Notes under the pieces: generated by a model
What the model saw: the letters and a program-made list of their open reading frames with translations, nothing else
Told to the model about the DNA's origin: nothing
Databases searched by the model: none
DNA from: Lachnospiraceae bacterium
GTDB taxonomy: Bacteria > Bacillota > Clostridia > Lachnospirales > Lachnospiraceae
Direction: 5' to 3'
DNA: 64,000 bases
Assembly (NCBI GenBank): GCA_910573755.1
Contig: CAJTBO010000001.1
Span: 62,001-126,000 of the forward strand
Translations under genes and position numbers: made by a program
In this document: piece after piece, positions 26,500 through 36,300 of the stretch
Layout of the letters: every line of letters starts with the position of its first letter
Numbering within the stretch: position 1 is the first letter of the stretch

Positions 26500-28539
26500 C
26501 TATATATTGCCGAAAATCGTCTGCATATAAAAGAATAACTCAGGGTTTGTTCCTTCCATTGTTATAGCTCCTGTATTGGCGAACATCATAAAAAAGTCAA
26601 AGGCCAGTGTCATCAGAAATGCCGCCGCCATGAAATTGCACAAAATATAATAACCGTTTCCGGCCTTTTCTCTGAGTTCCCCCAGCAAAATGCAGCAGAT
26701 TATGCAGGCCGGCAACAGTGCCGCCAATACTATGTCCGCCGTATATCTCTGCAGAATCCCCGCAATCGTAGCATCGATGCACCCCAGAATGATCGTCAGG
26801 CACAGACAGATCACGCTCAGCGCCCATGCCCCTTTTCTTTTTAAAACATCTTTGACAGATAAGGTCAGCCCGTTCAGCAGCGTGATTATGTTTGTCATAA
26901 AAATACCGCCAAGCGCAAACTCCACCACCACTCTGCCCATATAGCGGCTGGAAATCAGAGTTTCCCTCACATACGGAAATGTAGACACAATATTGGGTGG
27001 CTGAAACAGGAACGTGAACAATCCTGTTCCCAGACGGTCCAGATTGAAACCTCGCCTGGTCATATCATTTGTCGTCATGTTATAGTTCGCCCCGAAATCG
27101 AAAATGCTGCCAAAGCGTGCATAATTGTAATACATCAGAAATCCCGCAACCGCAATATACGGAATGCAGATCGCCAGCGTTTCTTTTATACTGTCTTTAC
27201 TGAACAGCTCTCTTTTTCTGATAACAATATCCCAAAACAGCGGTACCGCCAGGAAAGAAATAAGTACCATCTGGGGACGGCACCCCGCCACCAATGCCAT
27301 GCACAGAGAACCCAAAAAGTAACAGAATCCCTTCCCTTTCTCCGTCTGCATTCCTTTCAGCCATAATCCCAGTCCCCAGACCGTCAATGCGTTTGCCCCG
27401 ATAATCGGAATATTATAAAAATATGGGCGCATATACAGGAAAAAGTAATTCTCCGAAAAGCAAAGCATCACTGACAACAGCGGCCATGCAAAAAAAGGAA
27501 CCTTTCCGTCTCCCCACTTTTTCAGTATCTGCCTGACCAGATAAAAGCTGCCCGTGATCATCGATATCAGAAAAATCAGACTGACCGTATAATTCTGCAG
27601 CAGCGTCCCCGTCAGCAGATAACAGGGAAGATAAAGCAGCAGCACCGGTGTTATCCCAAAATAGCAGTAATACTTTCCGTTGTAAAATGCATTGTCCCAG
27701 TATACGTCTATCCCGTCCCAGGTATTCATATCATAGGGGTTCTCCAACTGCAGCAATTCGTCCGGCACGGAATAATCCAGTGAAAAATGCCCCTCCGAAA
27801 GCGCACGCGTCAGTGCATGGTACTGATTTCCCCCCATCCCTGTCCAGTATTCCAGATTGGACCGGAACGCCCCTGTGGCGAGCGCCAGAAATATTCCCAT
27901 TATGAAAACGCCTGCCGCCCACTGTTTTTTACTCTCAGGCCGGAAAGCGATCTGATGCAGTTTACTTTTTCTCCGAAAAATTGCCGCAAACACAAAGACG
28001 CCGTATATCACGGCAACTCTCAGAGGCTCTATCTGAAAGGGCTTGCTTACATTCATTGATATCTGATTGATCCGAAAGGACTCCCCGGGCGTCACCTGAA
28101 ATACCATCTTAATCGTTCTGACTTTACCATACGGATGCAGCGTCACATACTGACTGTCCTCCCTCCCCCTGCCTTTTAACAGATAGTGTTCCGGAAGTTT
28201 ATAGGCGAGGACATTTCCTTCATCTGTCAGATAAATGGAATTCGCCACAGCGGTATCCTCAAAATCCATATCGATATACAGATTCTTTATGTCCGCATTT
28301 ACCTCCCCCATATACATCGTAAATTCTTCGGCGCCCGCGGTGTAACTGCCATCCGCCGCGTTATAGGCCGCTTCCTCACTTACCGAAAATCTGTCCGTAA
28401 GTTCTATACCTGCGCCCCCCCGCAGCGTTCTGATCGAAGACAAATTAAATAAGCCTACTTCCGTCAGAAAAGCCAGAAGCAACAAAGCTATATATAAGCC
28501 CGCCCTTTTTTTATTGTCTGTCAGCCATTTTATTTTCAA
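26500..28539 (-). CDS. Polytopic membrane protein, probable GT-C glycosyltransferase
   Basis: 679 residues. The start is TTG (28539), supported by a canonical AAGGAGG eight bases upstream and by the TTGA overlap with the stop of the preceding gene; no ATG lies nearby. An N-terminal anchor, an external beta-like domain of about 130 residues (NIYLTDEGNVLAYKLPEHYL), then about eleven membrane segments. The loop TGAFRSNLEYWTGMGGNQYH before the second helix set carries Asn/Glu rather than a clear DxD. VPDELLQLENPYDMNTWDGI is a conserved-looking external segment. It is translationally coupled to 28536-30194 and the GT2 at 30274. Role inferred: use of the polyprenyl-linked sugar made by that GT2. 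Confidence 0.65.
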   Translation of the reverse strand: MKIKWLTDNKKRAGLYIALLLLAFLTEVGLFNLSSIRTLRGGAGIELTDRFSVSEEAAYNAADGSYTAGAEEFTMYMGEVNADIKNLYIDMDFEDTAVANSIYLTDEGNVLAYKLPEHYLLKGRGREDSQYVTLHPYGKVRTIKMVFQVTPGESFRINQISMNVSKPFQIEPLRVAVIYGVFVFAAIFRRKSKLHQIAFRPESKKQWAAGVFIMGIFLALATGAFRSNLEYWTGMGGNQYHALTRALSEGHFSLDYSVPDELLQLENPYDMNTWDGIDVYWDNAFYNGKYYCYFGITPVLLLYLPCYLLTGTLLQNYTVSLIFLISMITGSFYLVRQILKKWGDGKVPFFAWPLLSVMLCFSENYFFLYMRPYFYNIPIIGANALTVWGLGLWLKGMQTEKGKGFCYFLGSLCMALVAGCRPQMVLISFLAVPLFWDIVIRKRELFSKDSIKETLAICIPYIAVAGFLMYYNYARFGSIFDFGANYNMTTNDMTRRGFNLDRLGTGLFTFLFQPPNIVSTFPYVRETLISSRYMGRVVVEFALGGIFMTNIITLLNGLTLSVKDVLKRKGAWALSVICLCLTIILGCIDATIAGILQRYTADIVLAALLPACIICCILLGELREKAGNGYYILCNFMAAAFLMTLAFDFFMMFANTGAITMEGTNPELFFYMQTIFGNI

Positions 28540-30194
28540 TTCTCCCGCCTCCTTTTGTACACAATATATTCCTCATCCATATACTGTATAAAATAGTCCC
28601 TCTCCAGTAATTCCCCGTGTTTTTCATAAATTTCCTGATGGGACTGTTCCAGCCAGTCCTGACGCAGCTCCCCCGCCTCTTCCAGAGAAAATACCAGATA
28701 CCCCGCTTCCTCTACGATCTCATCGGAATACATGGCAAAGTTGACGCCTGCCCCCGCCGGCATGGCACAGATCAGCTTCGGCTCCATGCTGTATAAAACG
28801 ACCGTATTCGCCCAGCGCAGCGCTTCCGTCTCCGGTTTCCGGCCTCTTCCGCGCGGCATTTCATTATCATCCTCCAGCAGTATCGCCCGCTCCAGCTCTT
28901 CGGCCAGTTCATCCCATTCCTCTTTTATTTCCGCGCTGACATACCTCTCCTCATTAAAATCCGCCCGGCTTGCCGGCACGAAGAAAACACCTGCCGCATA
29001 CAGTCCCAGAAGCAGATATCCGTACTTCTTCTGCTCCATCCCGGAAATCATCACCAGCGAAAATAAAAGTACGATCCCCACCCCGCGGTAAAGAGTAAAT
29101 GCTTCCAGCGAATACACCGTGATATACATAAACACAAAGATTCCGACGCTGTAGGATATCGCAAGAAGTATCTGTCTGTCACGGCTCCAGAACACTTCCC
29201 GTTTATCTTTCGCCCCTCTCAGATAAATCACGGCATCCCTGCCCAGCAGAAACAGCGGCAGACATACAAATACCATCAGCAGCGGCACAAACCACCGAAA
29301 CATCCCATATCCCGTATAGGACAAAAAACAATGCCACAGATCGCTCAGCCCCACCTTAAACATCCACAAAAAAGTTCTCACTGCCCCCGAAAGGTCTTTC
29401 CTCTTTAATGCCTCCAGCAAAATTTCGGTTTTGTAGATATTATAGTTACTGGAAATCAGATGCAGCAGATAATAGCTGCCGCCCGCCTCAACGGCCATGG
29501 CTATCAGCGCGGCAGCTACTTTTACATGCCATTTTTTCTTTTTTAATATCGCAAACAGATAGATCGGTACGGCGAAAGAAAAAAATATATAGACCTGCGT
29601 GACGGCAATAATATAAACCGGCGCCACAACATAGCGGAAAATCCTGTCTTTTCCATCCTCTTCGGCAAACAGGAGCTTGTACAGCATCGCCGCGAGGACT
29701 ATCGCCAGCGCATACCGCAGCACCTCCGACATGATCGTATTCAGATACAGCAGAATATGCCCGGAAAGAACTTCCGTCAGAATAAAATACAGTACTCCTT
29801 TTGCGTTTGGTTTACATAATATCAAAACAAGTGCGTTTGCGATACACAGAAAGACAACATTGGCGATCGCCGCAGAGCCGTATCCCCAGCCGAACATCTC
29901 CCCGAAAACCGCATAGGGAAGCAGGATCGCGGGACTCCAGGCGCTGCCTGTCCCGAGAATCGCATGAGCTCCCTCAAATCCCCAGTACCCTTTCGGCATT
30001 CCCGTCTCCAGCCAGGTTTTTACCAGTTCATAGTAGGCCGCCTCGTCATTCCACACGGGCATGGGCAAAAACAGGCCGCCTCCGCTTCCCCCGCATTGAG
30101 CCAAAGATATCACAGAAAACAAAAGCGCCGGAAGAAAAATAAAGGCAGCCGAAAGAATAACTAATCTTCTGTTCTTTAATAAATGATCATTCAT
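28536..30194 (-). CDS. Polytopic membrane protein, probable GT-C, paralogue of 31570-33300
   Basis: 552 residues from ATG 30194; an ATG at 30230 would add 12 residues, and neither has a good ribosome site. An N-terminal helix precedes a loop with PMPVWNDEAAYYELVKTWLE, where the WNDE acids lie at the usual GT-C catalytic position. Then comes GMPKGYWGFEGAHAILGTGS, and about ten more helices. The C-terminal soluble part (about 430-550) contains CAMPAGAGVNFAMYSDEIV. The matching blocks PDSPWNDELFYYKLTEG and QGYFGFNESHG in the 31570-33300 product show common descent. In operon with a DPM1/GtrB-type GT2 (30274) upstream. Substrate unknown. Confidence 0.65.
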   Translation of the reverse strand: MNDHLLKNRRLVILSAAFIFLPALLFSVISLAQCGGSGGGLFLPMPVWNDEAAYYELVKTWLETGMPKGYWGFEGAHAILGTGSAWSPAILLPYAVFGEMFGWGYGSAAIANVVFLCIANALVLILCKPNAKGVLYFILTEVLSGHILLYLNTIMSEVLRYALAIVLAAMLYKLLFAEEDGKDRIFRYVVAPVYIIAVTQVYIFFSFAVPIYLFAILKKKKWHVKVAAALIAMAVEAGGSYYLLHLISSNYNIYKTEILLEALKRKDLSGAVRTFLWMFKVGLSDLWHCFLSYTGYGMFRWFVPLLMVFVCLPLFLLGRDAVIYLRGAKDKREVFWSRDRQILLAISYSVGIFVFMYITVYSLEAFTLYRGVGIVLLFSLVMISGMEQKKYGYLLLGLYAAGVFFVPASRADFNEERYVSAEIKEEWDELAEELERAILLEDDNEMPRGRGRKPETEALRWANTVVLYSMEPKLICAMPAGAGVNFAMYSDEIVEEAGYLVFSLEEAGELRQDWLEQSHQEIYEKHGELLERDYFIQYMDEEYIVYKRRREN

Positions 30195-30273
30195 AGACTG
30201 TACTACCGCTTCAATCAGTTTACATAACATCGAAGATTGAATGACACTGCCACTCTATCTTCCTTTTTTCAAC

Positions 30274-31203
30274 CTATATTTCTTCTCTGCAGATATAAAT
30301 CGGCCTTCCCTTTACCTCCATATAAGCCTTGGAGAGATACTGCCCGATAATTCCCATACAGAAAAGCTGCACCCCGCTGATCAGACACAAAATACAGATC
30401 ATGGACGGCCAGCCCGAAGTCGGATCCCCGAAAACCAGCGTTTTAGCGATGATAACCACGATCATCAAAAAGGCAAGCGCACAGAACAAAATGCCGAGGA
30501 CCGAGGCAAAGGCGAGCGGCGCCGTGGAAAATGCCATGATTCCTTCCAGCGAATAGGCGAAAAGTTTCCAGAAGGACCACTTTGTCTCCCCTTTTTTCCG
30601 CTCCACATTTTCAAATTCAAGCCACTTTGTCCGAAAGCCTACCCAGCCGTAAATTCCTTTTGTAAATCGGTTATACTCCTTCACCGATAAGATCGCATTC
30701 ACCATCTGTCTCGTCATGAGCCGATAGTCTCTGGCCCCGTCCACGATCTCCGTTTTGGAAATTTTTTTCATCAAACGGTAAAAAAGCCTTGCAAAAAAAG
30801 ACCGGACAGGCGGCTCTCCCTTTCTGCTGACCCTCCTTGTCGCCACGGAATCATACCCTTTCTCAATATAAGAAAACATTTCCGGCAGCAGGGAAGGCGG
30901 GTCCTGCAGATCCACGTCCATCGTCACCACATAGTCCCCGTTCGCGTGCTCAAATCCCGCGTACATGGCCGCCTCTTTTCCGAAATTTCTCGAAAAGGAC
31001 ACCATATGCACCCGCTGATCCTTCTCATGGATTTTTTTGATTTCTTCCACAGTCCTGTCCCTAGAGCCGTCATCCACATAAATGATCTCATAATCCAGCC
31101 CTTTTTCTTCAAAAATATCTTTATTCTTTATAAACTCCGCATAAAAGTCAGCGACAGTCTCTTCCTCATTGTAGCAAGGTACGATCACACTCAGTAACTT
31201 CAT
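30274..31203 (-). CDS. GT2 polyprenyl-phosphate glycosyltransferase (GtrB/DPM1 type)
   Basis: 309 residues, ATG 31203 with AGGAG five bases upstream. N-terminal catalytic domain: SVIVPCYNEEETVADFYAEF, YVDDGSRDRTVEEIK, FSRNFGKEAAMYAGFEHANG and the metal motif MDVDLQDPPSLLPEM near residue 97, all diagnostic of DPM1/GtrB/YkcC enzymes. Two membrane helices follow at about 230-255 and 268-290. Known: these enzymes make undecaprenyl-phosphate-linked Glc, Man or a similar sugar for use outside the cell by GT-C enzymes. It is the first gene of a three-gene unit with 28536 and 26500, under the promoter at 31293-31320. No GtrA flippase is adjacent here. Confidence 0.92.
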   Translation of the reverse strand: MKLLSVIVPCYNEEETVADFYAEFIKNKDIFEEKGLDYEIIYVDDGSRDRTVEEIKKIHEKDQRVHMVSFSRNFGKEAAMYAGFEHANGDYVVTMDVDLQDPPSLLPEMFSYIEKGYDSVATRRVSRKGEPPVRSFFARLFYRLMKKISKTEIVDGARDYRLMTRQMVNAILSVKEYNRFTKGIYGWVGFRTKWLEFENVERKKGETKWSFWKLFAYSLEGIMAFSTAPLAFASVLGILFCALAFLMIVVIIAKTLVFGDPTSGWPSMICILCLISGVQLFCMGIIGQYLSKAYMEVKGRPIYICREEI

Positions 31204-31292
31204 ATCAACTCCTGTTCGGCCGGAGGCTTTCCTGATCCGGTATTCCTCTCCTGTGCCGGTTCTGTCTTTCTACTGCAACCAAATATGTTTCT

Positions 31293-31320
31293 ATTATAAC
31301 AGTTTTTTGTGCTTTGTGAA
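31293..31320 (-). promoter_or_regulatory. Promoter of the GT2/GT-C three-gene unit
   Basis: On the minus strand TTCACA (31315-31320) and a perfect TATAAT (31293-31298) are spaced by 16 bases. RNA would start near 31286, leaving about 80 bases of leader before the GT2 ATG at 31203. This is one of the better promoters in the window. Confidence 0.65.
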
Positions 31321-31362
31321 CTATTACTTTCCGGAACCGTTGTCATTGTCGGCGATGCGGAC

Positions 31363-31552
31363 GCCGTAAGAAAAATGAAATGCTCCGTCGCCGCGCTTTC
31401 GTTCCGGCTCTGTTTTTCAAGAGCCTGTGAAACAGCGTAGCAGTACTAAGCTTGTGAACTACCATGTGTAATTTGGCTTTTTAAATTTCGCATTAGCTAA
31501 TTGTGCCGGCGCTTTTTAAGGGGCTCCTTGAGCATTTCATTTTCCTTACGGC
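31363..31552. mobile_element. MITE-like element with 23-bp inverted ends
   Basis: The 366-base gap between 31204 and 31569 contains two 23-base arms, 31363-31385 and 31530-31552, which are inverted repeats with 22 of 23 matches (start GCCGTAAG, ends ATGAAATGCTC). They enclose 144 bases without an ORF; inside is a small GGCTCT/AGAGCC hairpin at 31406-31425. Size and structure fit a miniature inverted-repeat element, or alternatively a very long hairpin terminating the gene at 31570. No clear target-site duplication is visible and no second copy was noticed in the window. Confidence 0.5.
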
Positions 31553-31569
31553 TGAGCTAAAACGCTGAC

Positions 31570-33300
31570 TTAATAAAATTCTGGCAGTTCTTTCCCCGGA
31601 CGCATATCGTAAATGACAAGCCGCTTACATTTACCTGCTGCTTTGCCCCCTGCTGCCAGGCAGCGGCTCTCAAAATCTCCTCCCGGGATCACGCCGATAT
31701 AGCGGCTCTTTAGTCTTTCCAGGTTCACATCCATATAACCGCCGTCGCACAGATTGATGCCGAATCCTTCCGGCACGGCATAGTAAGCCCCGAAATCCAC
31801 TGTCTCCGTCTCTCCGTCCACACTGTCCCACGCGGTCCATATAACAGTATTGTCATAATTCGGGGTCCCGCTGGTGAGTTCCATATTTTCTGAAAGCTGT
31901 CTCCCCATCTCCGTCAGGTCCGCCCTGCGCTCTGCGCTTCCGAAGGGAACCGCAAATTCATACGGGATATCGCCCCGCAGCGAAAAGAGAACCAGAAAAA
32001 CAACTGCCGCAGCCACCGGCGCCATCCGGCGAACCATCTCCCGCCTCGCTGGAAAGCATCTTTTCTTCCCTGAAGTGTTCTCCCCCGAAATCTTCTCCGG
32101 TGATATCCCTTCCGCAAAGGGCAGAAGAAAGATACACCCCACGATATAGACAAGCGTATGACGCCCGCCCTCCTGCAGCCGGTACATCAGAATATCCGCC
32201 GCAAAAAAACCGACCATGGCAAGCAGCATCTGCCCTTCCGGAAGGAATCCCCTCCGGTTTCCATGCGCTATCCTGTAAATAAGTTTCACCGACAACCACA
32301 ATAATAACAGCAAAAAACAAAAATAATACAACCCTGCCGCCGAAATCAATCCGTCCTTTACTGTCAGATTCTCCCACACCATATGCGCGATCGAGACAAG
32401 GGAAGTGCACAGCTTCCAGACCGTATATTTTACGCCGGCAAAAAATCCCTGTTCAAAATAGACGGTGATCCACTCGGTATAAAAGAGATCCGTCAGATAA
32501 GGCGCACTGAAAAAATGATTGACCATACCGTAAACCGCCACTGTGAACGCAGCTATCACGCCTGTCGGAACAAGCATCTTTCTCCCCCTCCTGCAAACCC
32601 AATACGCCGCAGGTGTCAAGAACAGCAGGATCAGATAAGGGCGCATCCACGTCATCAGCATAACCAGCCCAAACATTGTCCCCACCATCCGGCCACTGTA
32701 TTTCCGCCGGCAGCTCAGCGCAAGTCCCAGAAAGACAATGAAAAGTCCGAACAGTTCCGCCTCCGGAATACAGGAAAGCGCAAACCTTGTCACCGGCAAA
32801 AACGCCGCATATAACATTCCGATCAGCAGGCTTTCCCGTCTCCCCGGCCTGACAAGCAGGGCAAACAACAGCATGGCAGCAGACATCAAGGTCAGGTTAC
32901 ATAATATCGGGGACATCAGATTCCACCCGAAAAAAACTCCCCAGATCACCCAGAACAGTAAAAGGACCGGGCTCCACGCCGCAAAGGAAAGATACAGCCC
33001 ATGGCTTTCGTTAAATCCGAAATACCCTTGGGGATACCCGTGGGAAAGTACGCCTTCCGTCAGTTTGTAGTAAAAAAGTTCATCGTTCCACGGCGAGTCC
33101 GGCAGGTAGATATTCCGGAAACTCTCCCCCTTCAGCAGGCAGTATGCCAGAGCGCAGATCCACGGCACAAGCGCGAGAAAGAGCGCAGCTGCCGCCACGC
33201 CCCCTTTCTCCTTATTCAAACAACAAAACCTTTTTATTCTTTCCAACCTCTGCCTCTCTTTTTCCGCCCGGATATCCGTGCCTGTATCCGGGACCGCCAT
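31570..33300 (-). CDS. Polytopic membrane protein, probable GT-C, paralogue of 28536-30194
   Basis: 576 residues, ATG 33300; the ribosome site is poor, so a TTG start near residue 19 (behind GAGAGGCAGAGG) is possible. About eleven membrane segments. The first external loop reads YLPDSPWNDELFYYKLTEGV, with WNDE in the GT-C acidic position, followed by PQGYFGFNESHGLYLSFAAW. The C-terminal soluble part (about 430-576) holds YDNTVIWTAWDSVDGE and YIGVIPGGDFESRCL. It lies 42 bases after the Fkp-like gene and is probably cotranscribed with it, so it may act on a fucose-containing glycan; this is inference from context only. Confidence 0.64.
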   Translation of the reverse strand: MAVPDTGTDIRAEKERQRLERIKRFCCLNKEKGGVAAAALFLALVPWICALAYCLLKGESFRNIYLPDSPWNDELFYYKLTEGVLSHGYPQGYFGFNESHGLYLSFAAWSPVLLLFWVIWGVFFGWNLMSPILCNLTLMSAAMLLFALLVRPGRRESLLIGMLYAAFLPVTRFALSCIPEAELFGLFIVFLGLALSCRRKYSGRMVGTMFGLVMLMTWMRPYLILLFLTPAAYWVCRRGRKMLVPTGVIAAFTVAVYGMVNHFFSAPYLTDLFYTEWITVYFEQGFFAGVKYTVWKLCTSLVSIAHMVWENLTVKDGLISAAGLYYFCFLLLLLWLSVKLIYRIAHGNRRGFLPEGQMLLAMVGFFAADILMYRLQEGGRHTLVYIVGCIFLLPFAEGISPEKISGENTSGKKRCFPARREMVRRMAPVAAAVVFLVLFSLRGDIPYEFAVPFGSAERRADLTEMGRQLSENMELTSGTPNYDNTVIWTAWDSVDGETETVDFGAYYAVPEGFGINLCDGGYMDVNLERLKSRYIGVIPGGDFESRCLAAGGKAAGKCKRLVIYDMRPGKELPEFY

Positions 33301-33342
33301 CAGCGTTGTCGGCTGTCGGCTGCTGCCGTCCGCACTGTCATC

Positions 33343-36300
33343 TCACACAAACTCGCTCTCCCATACATCCACGCCGTTATCCTGAAACACCTCGTGCAAC
33401 CGTGCGGAAAGCTGTTTCTTTGTCACGCCTTTTTTCAGAATCGCCTGCAGAAAGCCTCCCCCTCCGGCGCCCGCTATAAACCGCCCGTCGATCAGATCCT
33501 CACAGGATAAAAAGATCTGATCGATACAGGTATTTGTGGCGCCCATGTCCAACTGTTTGGACAGTTCCCAATGTTCGTTAAACAGCTCAGCCAGAGTGTC
33601 TATGTCCCCCTCTTCCAGCGCCCAGCGCATTCTCACCGCCGTCACTTTCATATCGGACAGAGCATCCACGGATTCCTTTCGTCCTCCGATATAATTTCCC
33701 ACCACTTCGCGCAGTAGATTTCTGGCCAATCTCCGCTGCCCGGTATAAATCAGCACAAACCGCTCCTGTAATTCCTTTTTGGCCTCCTCGGACATGATCA
33801 CCTGTTCCACCCGTATCTTCTGATCTATGCCGGATTTTGTTGTGATAAATTTGATACCGTTCGTCAATCCGCCCACCTGGTCCTGCCAGCCTCCGCCGGT
33901 GCTCATCATCTGTTCCATGCAAAGAACAATATCATAGAGCGCACCGTCGCTGCAGGAAAGCCCCAGAAATTCATGGAGCGCCTTCACGCAGGCGCCGGAC
34001 AAAATGCTGCTTGTCCCCAGCCCCGATCCCTTCGGCACCCCCACTACCTTCGTGGACAGATAGATACCGCCTCCGATCCGCCGCAGAATCTCCTGCAGCG
34101 TCTCTGTTCCCGCCAAAGGCACGATCCCGCAGGAGATCAGCGCCGCTTTGTGGAGCGCAAAAAAATCAAAAGGATTATGGCAGTCCCTTATCTCATCCGC
34201 AGTTTTGCAGACTCCCCTCACGCCGATATCCTCGCTGGCAAATTCCACCTGCAGCTTATCGAGCCTCCGTACCTCCACCTGGATCGGCCAGATACCGTTT
34301 AATTTCAGAGCCGCGTTCAGCACCACGCCGCCGTTTTCATTACAGTAAGGCGGCGTGTCCGTCCAGCCTCCGCCCCAGTTTACGCGCACCGGAAGCCGCA
34401 CCGCCACATTCTCGTTTTGGATACGATAGTTTTTATTGTCCTGAATATATTTCCTGCTATTGTCATAGACAGCTTTCCCAAGGCAGTCAAAGCAGAGTCT
34501 CTCCAGCACATCATAACCGGTATCCCCCGCAAAGACAATATTTCTCTCCCGCATATAACGGGAAAGCGCATAATATATCCGCATTTTCAGCAACAGCCCG
34601 CTCGTCTTTGCCTTTTCCATCAGCAGGTCAAATTTTTTCTGATCGATTCCCACCTGCCCGAATACCTGCAGCGCCTTATCGTAAGAAGCGCCCTGCTCCA
34701 TCCCTTCCGCAAACCGCGTCACCAGTACCAGATCCTCCAGTCTGATCTTCCAGGGCAGTATCTCTTTCACATCCGCCTGCTCAAAAGATTCATAGAGGCT
34801 GCACCTCTCCATGGAGAGCCACTTTGCCACCGCCGGGGAGGGCTCTTTTTTCTCCGACATCTTCACGAGCTGCAGAGAGGCCTCTATCGCCTCCTCCATG
34901 CCGGCGCAGACAGGGTATAACTTTGCAAACCAGAGATAATGCTCCTGACCGTTCCATATCCGCTCCGGTGAAATGCCGTAATACGAAAGCATATCGCCGA
35001 GCTTTCCATAGATAAATGTCGTGTTCTGCTCCAGCGTTCCCTTCGGATTATCCTCCACACCGTAGATTCTCACGACATACCTGCCGTCCTTTAAGAGCAG
35101 GGCATGCAGCGCCACCTGCGGCGGTATCTGTCCTTTTTCCAGCAAAAGCCCGGACAAGATACTGCTCTCCCCCACACTGACGCCGCTTCCGATATCGCAG
35201 TCTTCCAGATAACAGTTATCTCCGATATCAGCACCCTTTGCAATCAGACTGTTATGCGCCGCGTACCGCCGCTCTCCCTGTCTGTTTGTGCAGACCTGCT
35301 TGTCCCAGTGCAGATATTCATAATCTTCCACCCGATCCGTCACCAGTTCCAACAGTTCTCCGGTCGTCCCGAAATGAATAAACTCCGCCGGCGAAAGGCA
35401 GAGAACCTTCATCCGAAAATCATGCAGCGCCTCCCAGATATCCGTTCTGCAGTCTTTCAGTTCTTCGCAAAAGCTCCCCTCCGGCGCCTCCAGATAATAC
35501 TCCTCCAGCGTCGAGTCCTTCGCCAGCGGATACAGAAAGTCACCGTAAAAACTGATTCTTGCCCGGTCATTGACAAATCTGTCAAATTTTTCGTCCTCCA
35601 CCCGATCGCCGGCTGCAATCAGAGAAAACAGCGCACAGAGAAGCTCCGTATCCAGCATCACCGCGCCGGTATCCAGATCCACCATTCCCTGTTCATTGAC
35701 GGCGCCGAGTTCTCTCAACTGCTCTTCGGACTGTTTATGCAGAAACCGCTTTACCATCCCCTGCCCGTCATTTAAGAAAACGCCGTGCTCTTTTCCCACT
35801 GCCACAGGCTCTTTTATGGAAATCGCCGCGGCCCCCTGATACTGCAGATCGATCTGCAGTACATTAAACAGGAGCAGCACGTCCCCGCTCATCACCAGCA
35901 TTCCCCCCTGCATTCTTGCCGGGATTCCCGCCGTCGCTATCATAAATTCATCAAATAACGTGGATGCCCTGCCGTTCGGCAGTTCTCTCGGCACCGGTGA
36001 AAACAGCTTACCGCAGACGCTGTACTGCGGTACTCTCTTAGAGTCCCCGCCGGAATGGATTACCAGTATTTTCTTCTCAAAGGCGCTTCTGCCGCCTTCC
36101 GTTTCAGCCAGATATCGCAGCACATTCAATGTGGCGCCGCCGGATCCCACGCGCTTCCCTCCCGGATCGGAGAGCACCGCATATTTCGTTTTTCCCGGCA
36201 GAAGATTATTCTGCAGTCTGTATTCTATTTCCTTTCGATATGCCGCAGCCTGATCCTCGTTGGATGCCGTCAGCACAATGACATCCCAGCAGGGGAAGGA

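Noticed and set aside
29811-32910. Dispersed GGTTACATAA/GTTTACATAA-like short repeats
   Set aside because: They are scattered within coding regions, not regularly spaced, and explained by codon use; not a CRISPR array or ordered repeat.
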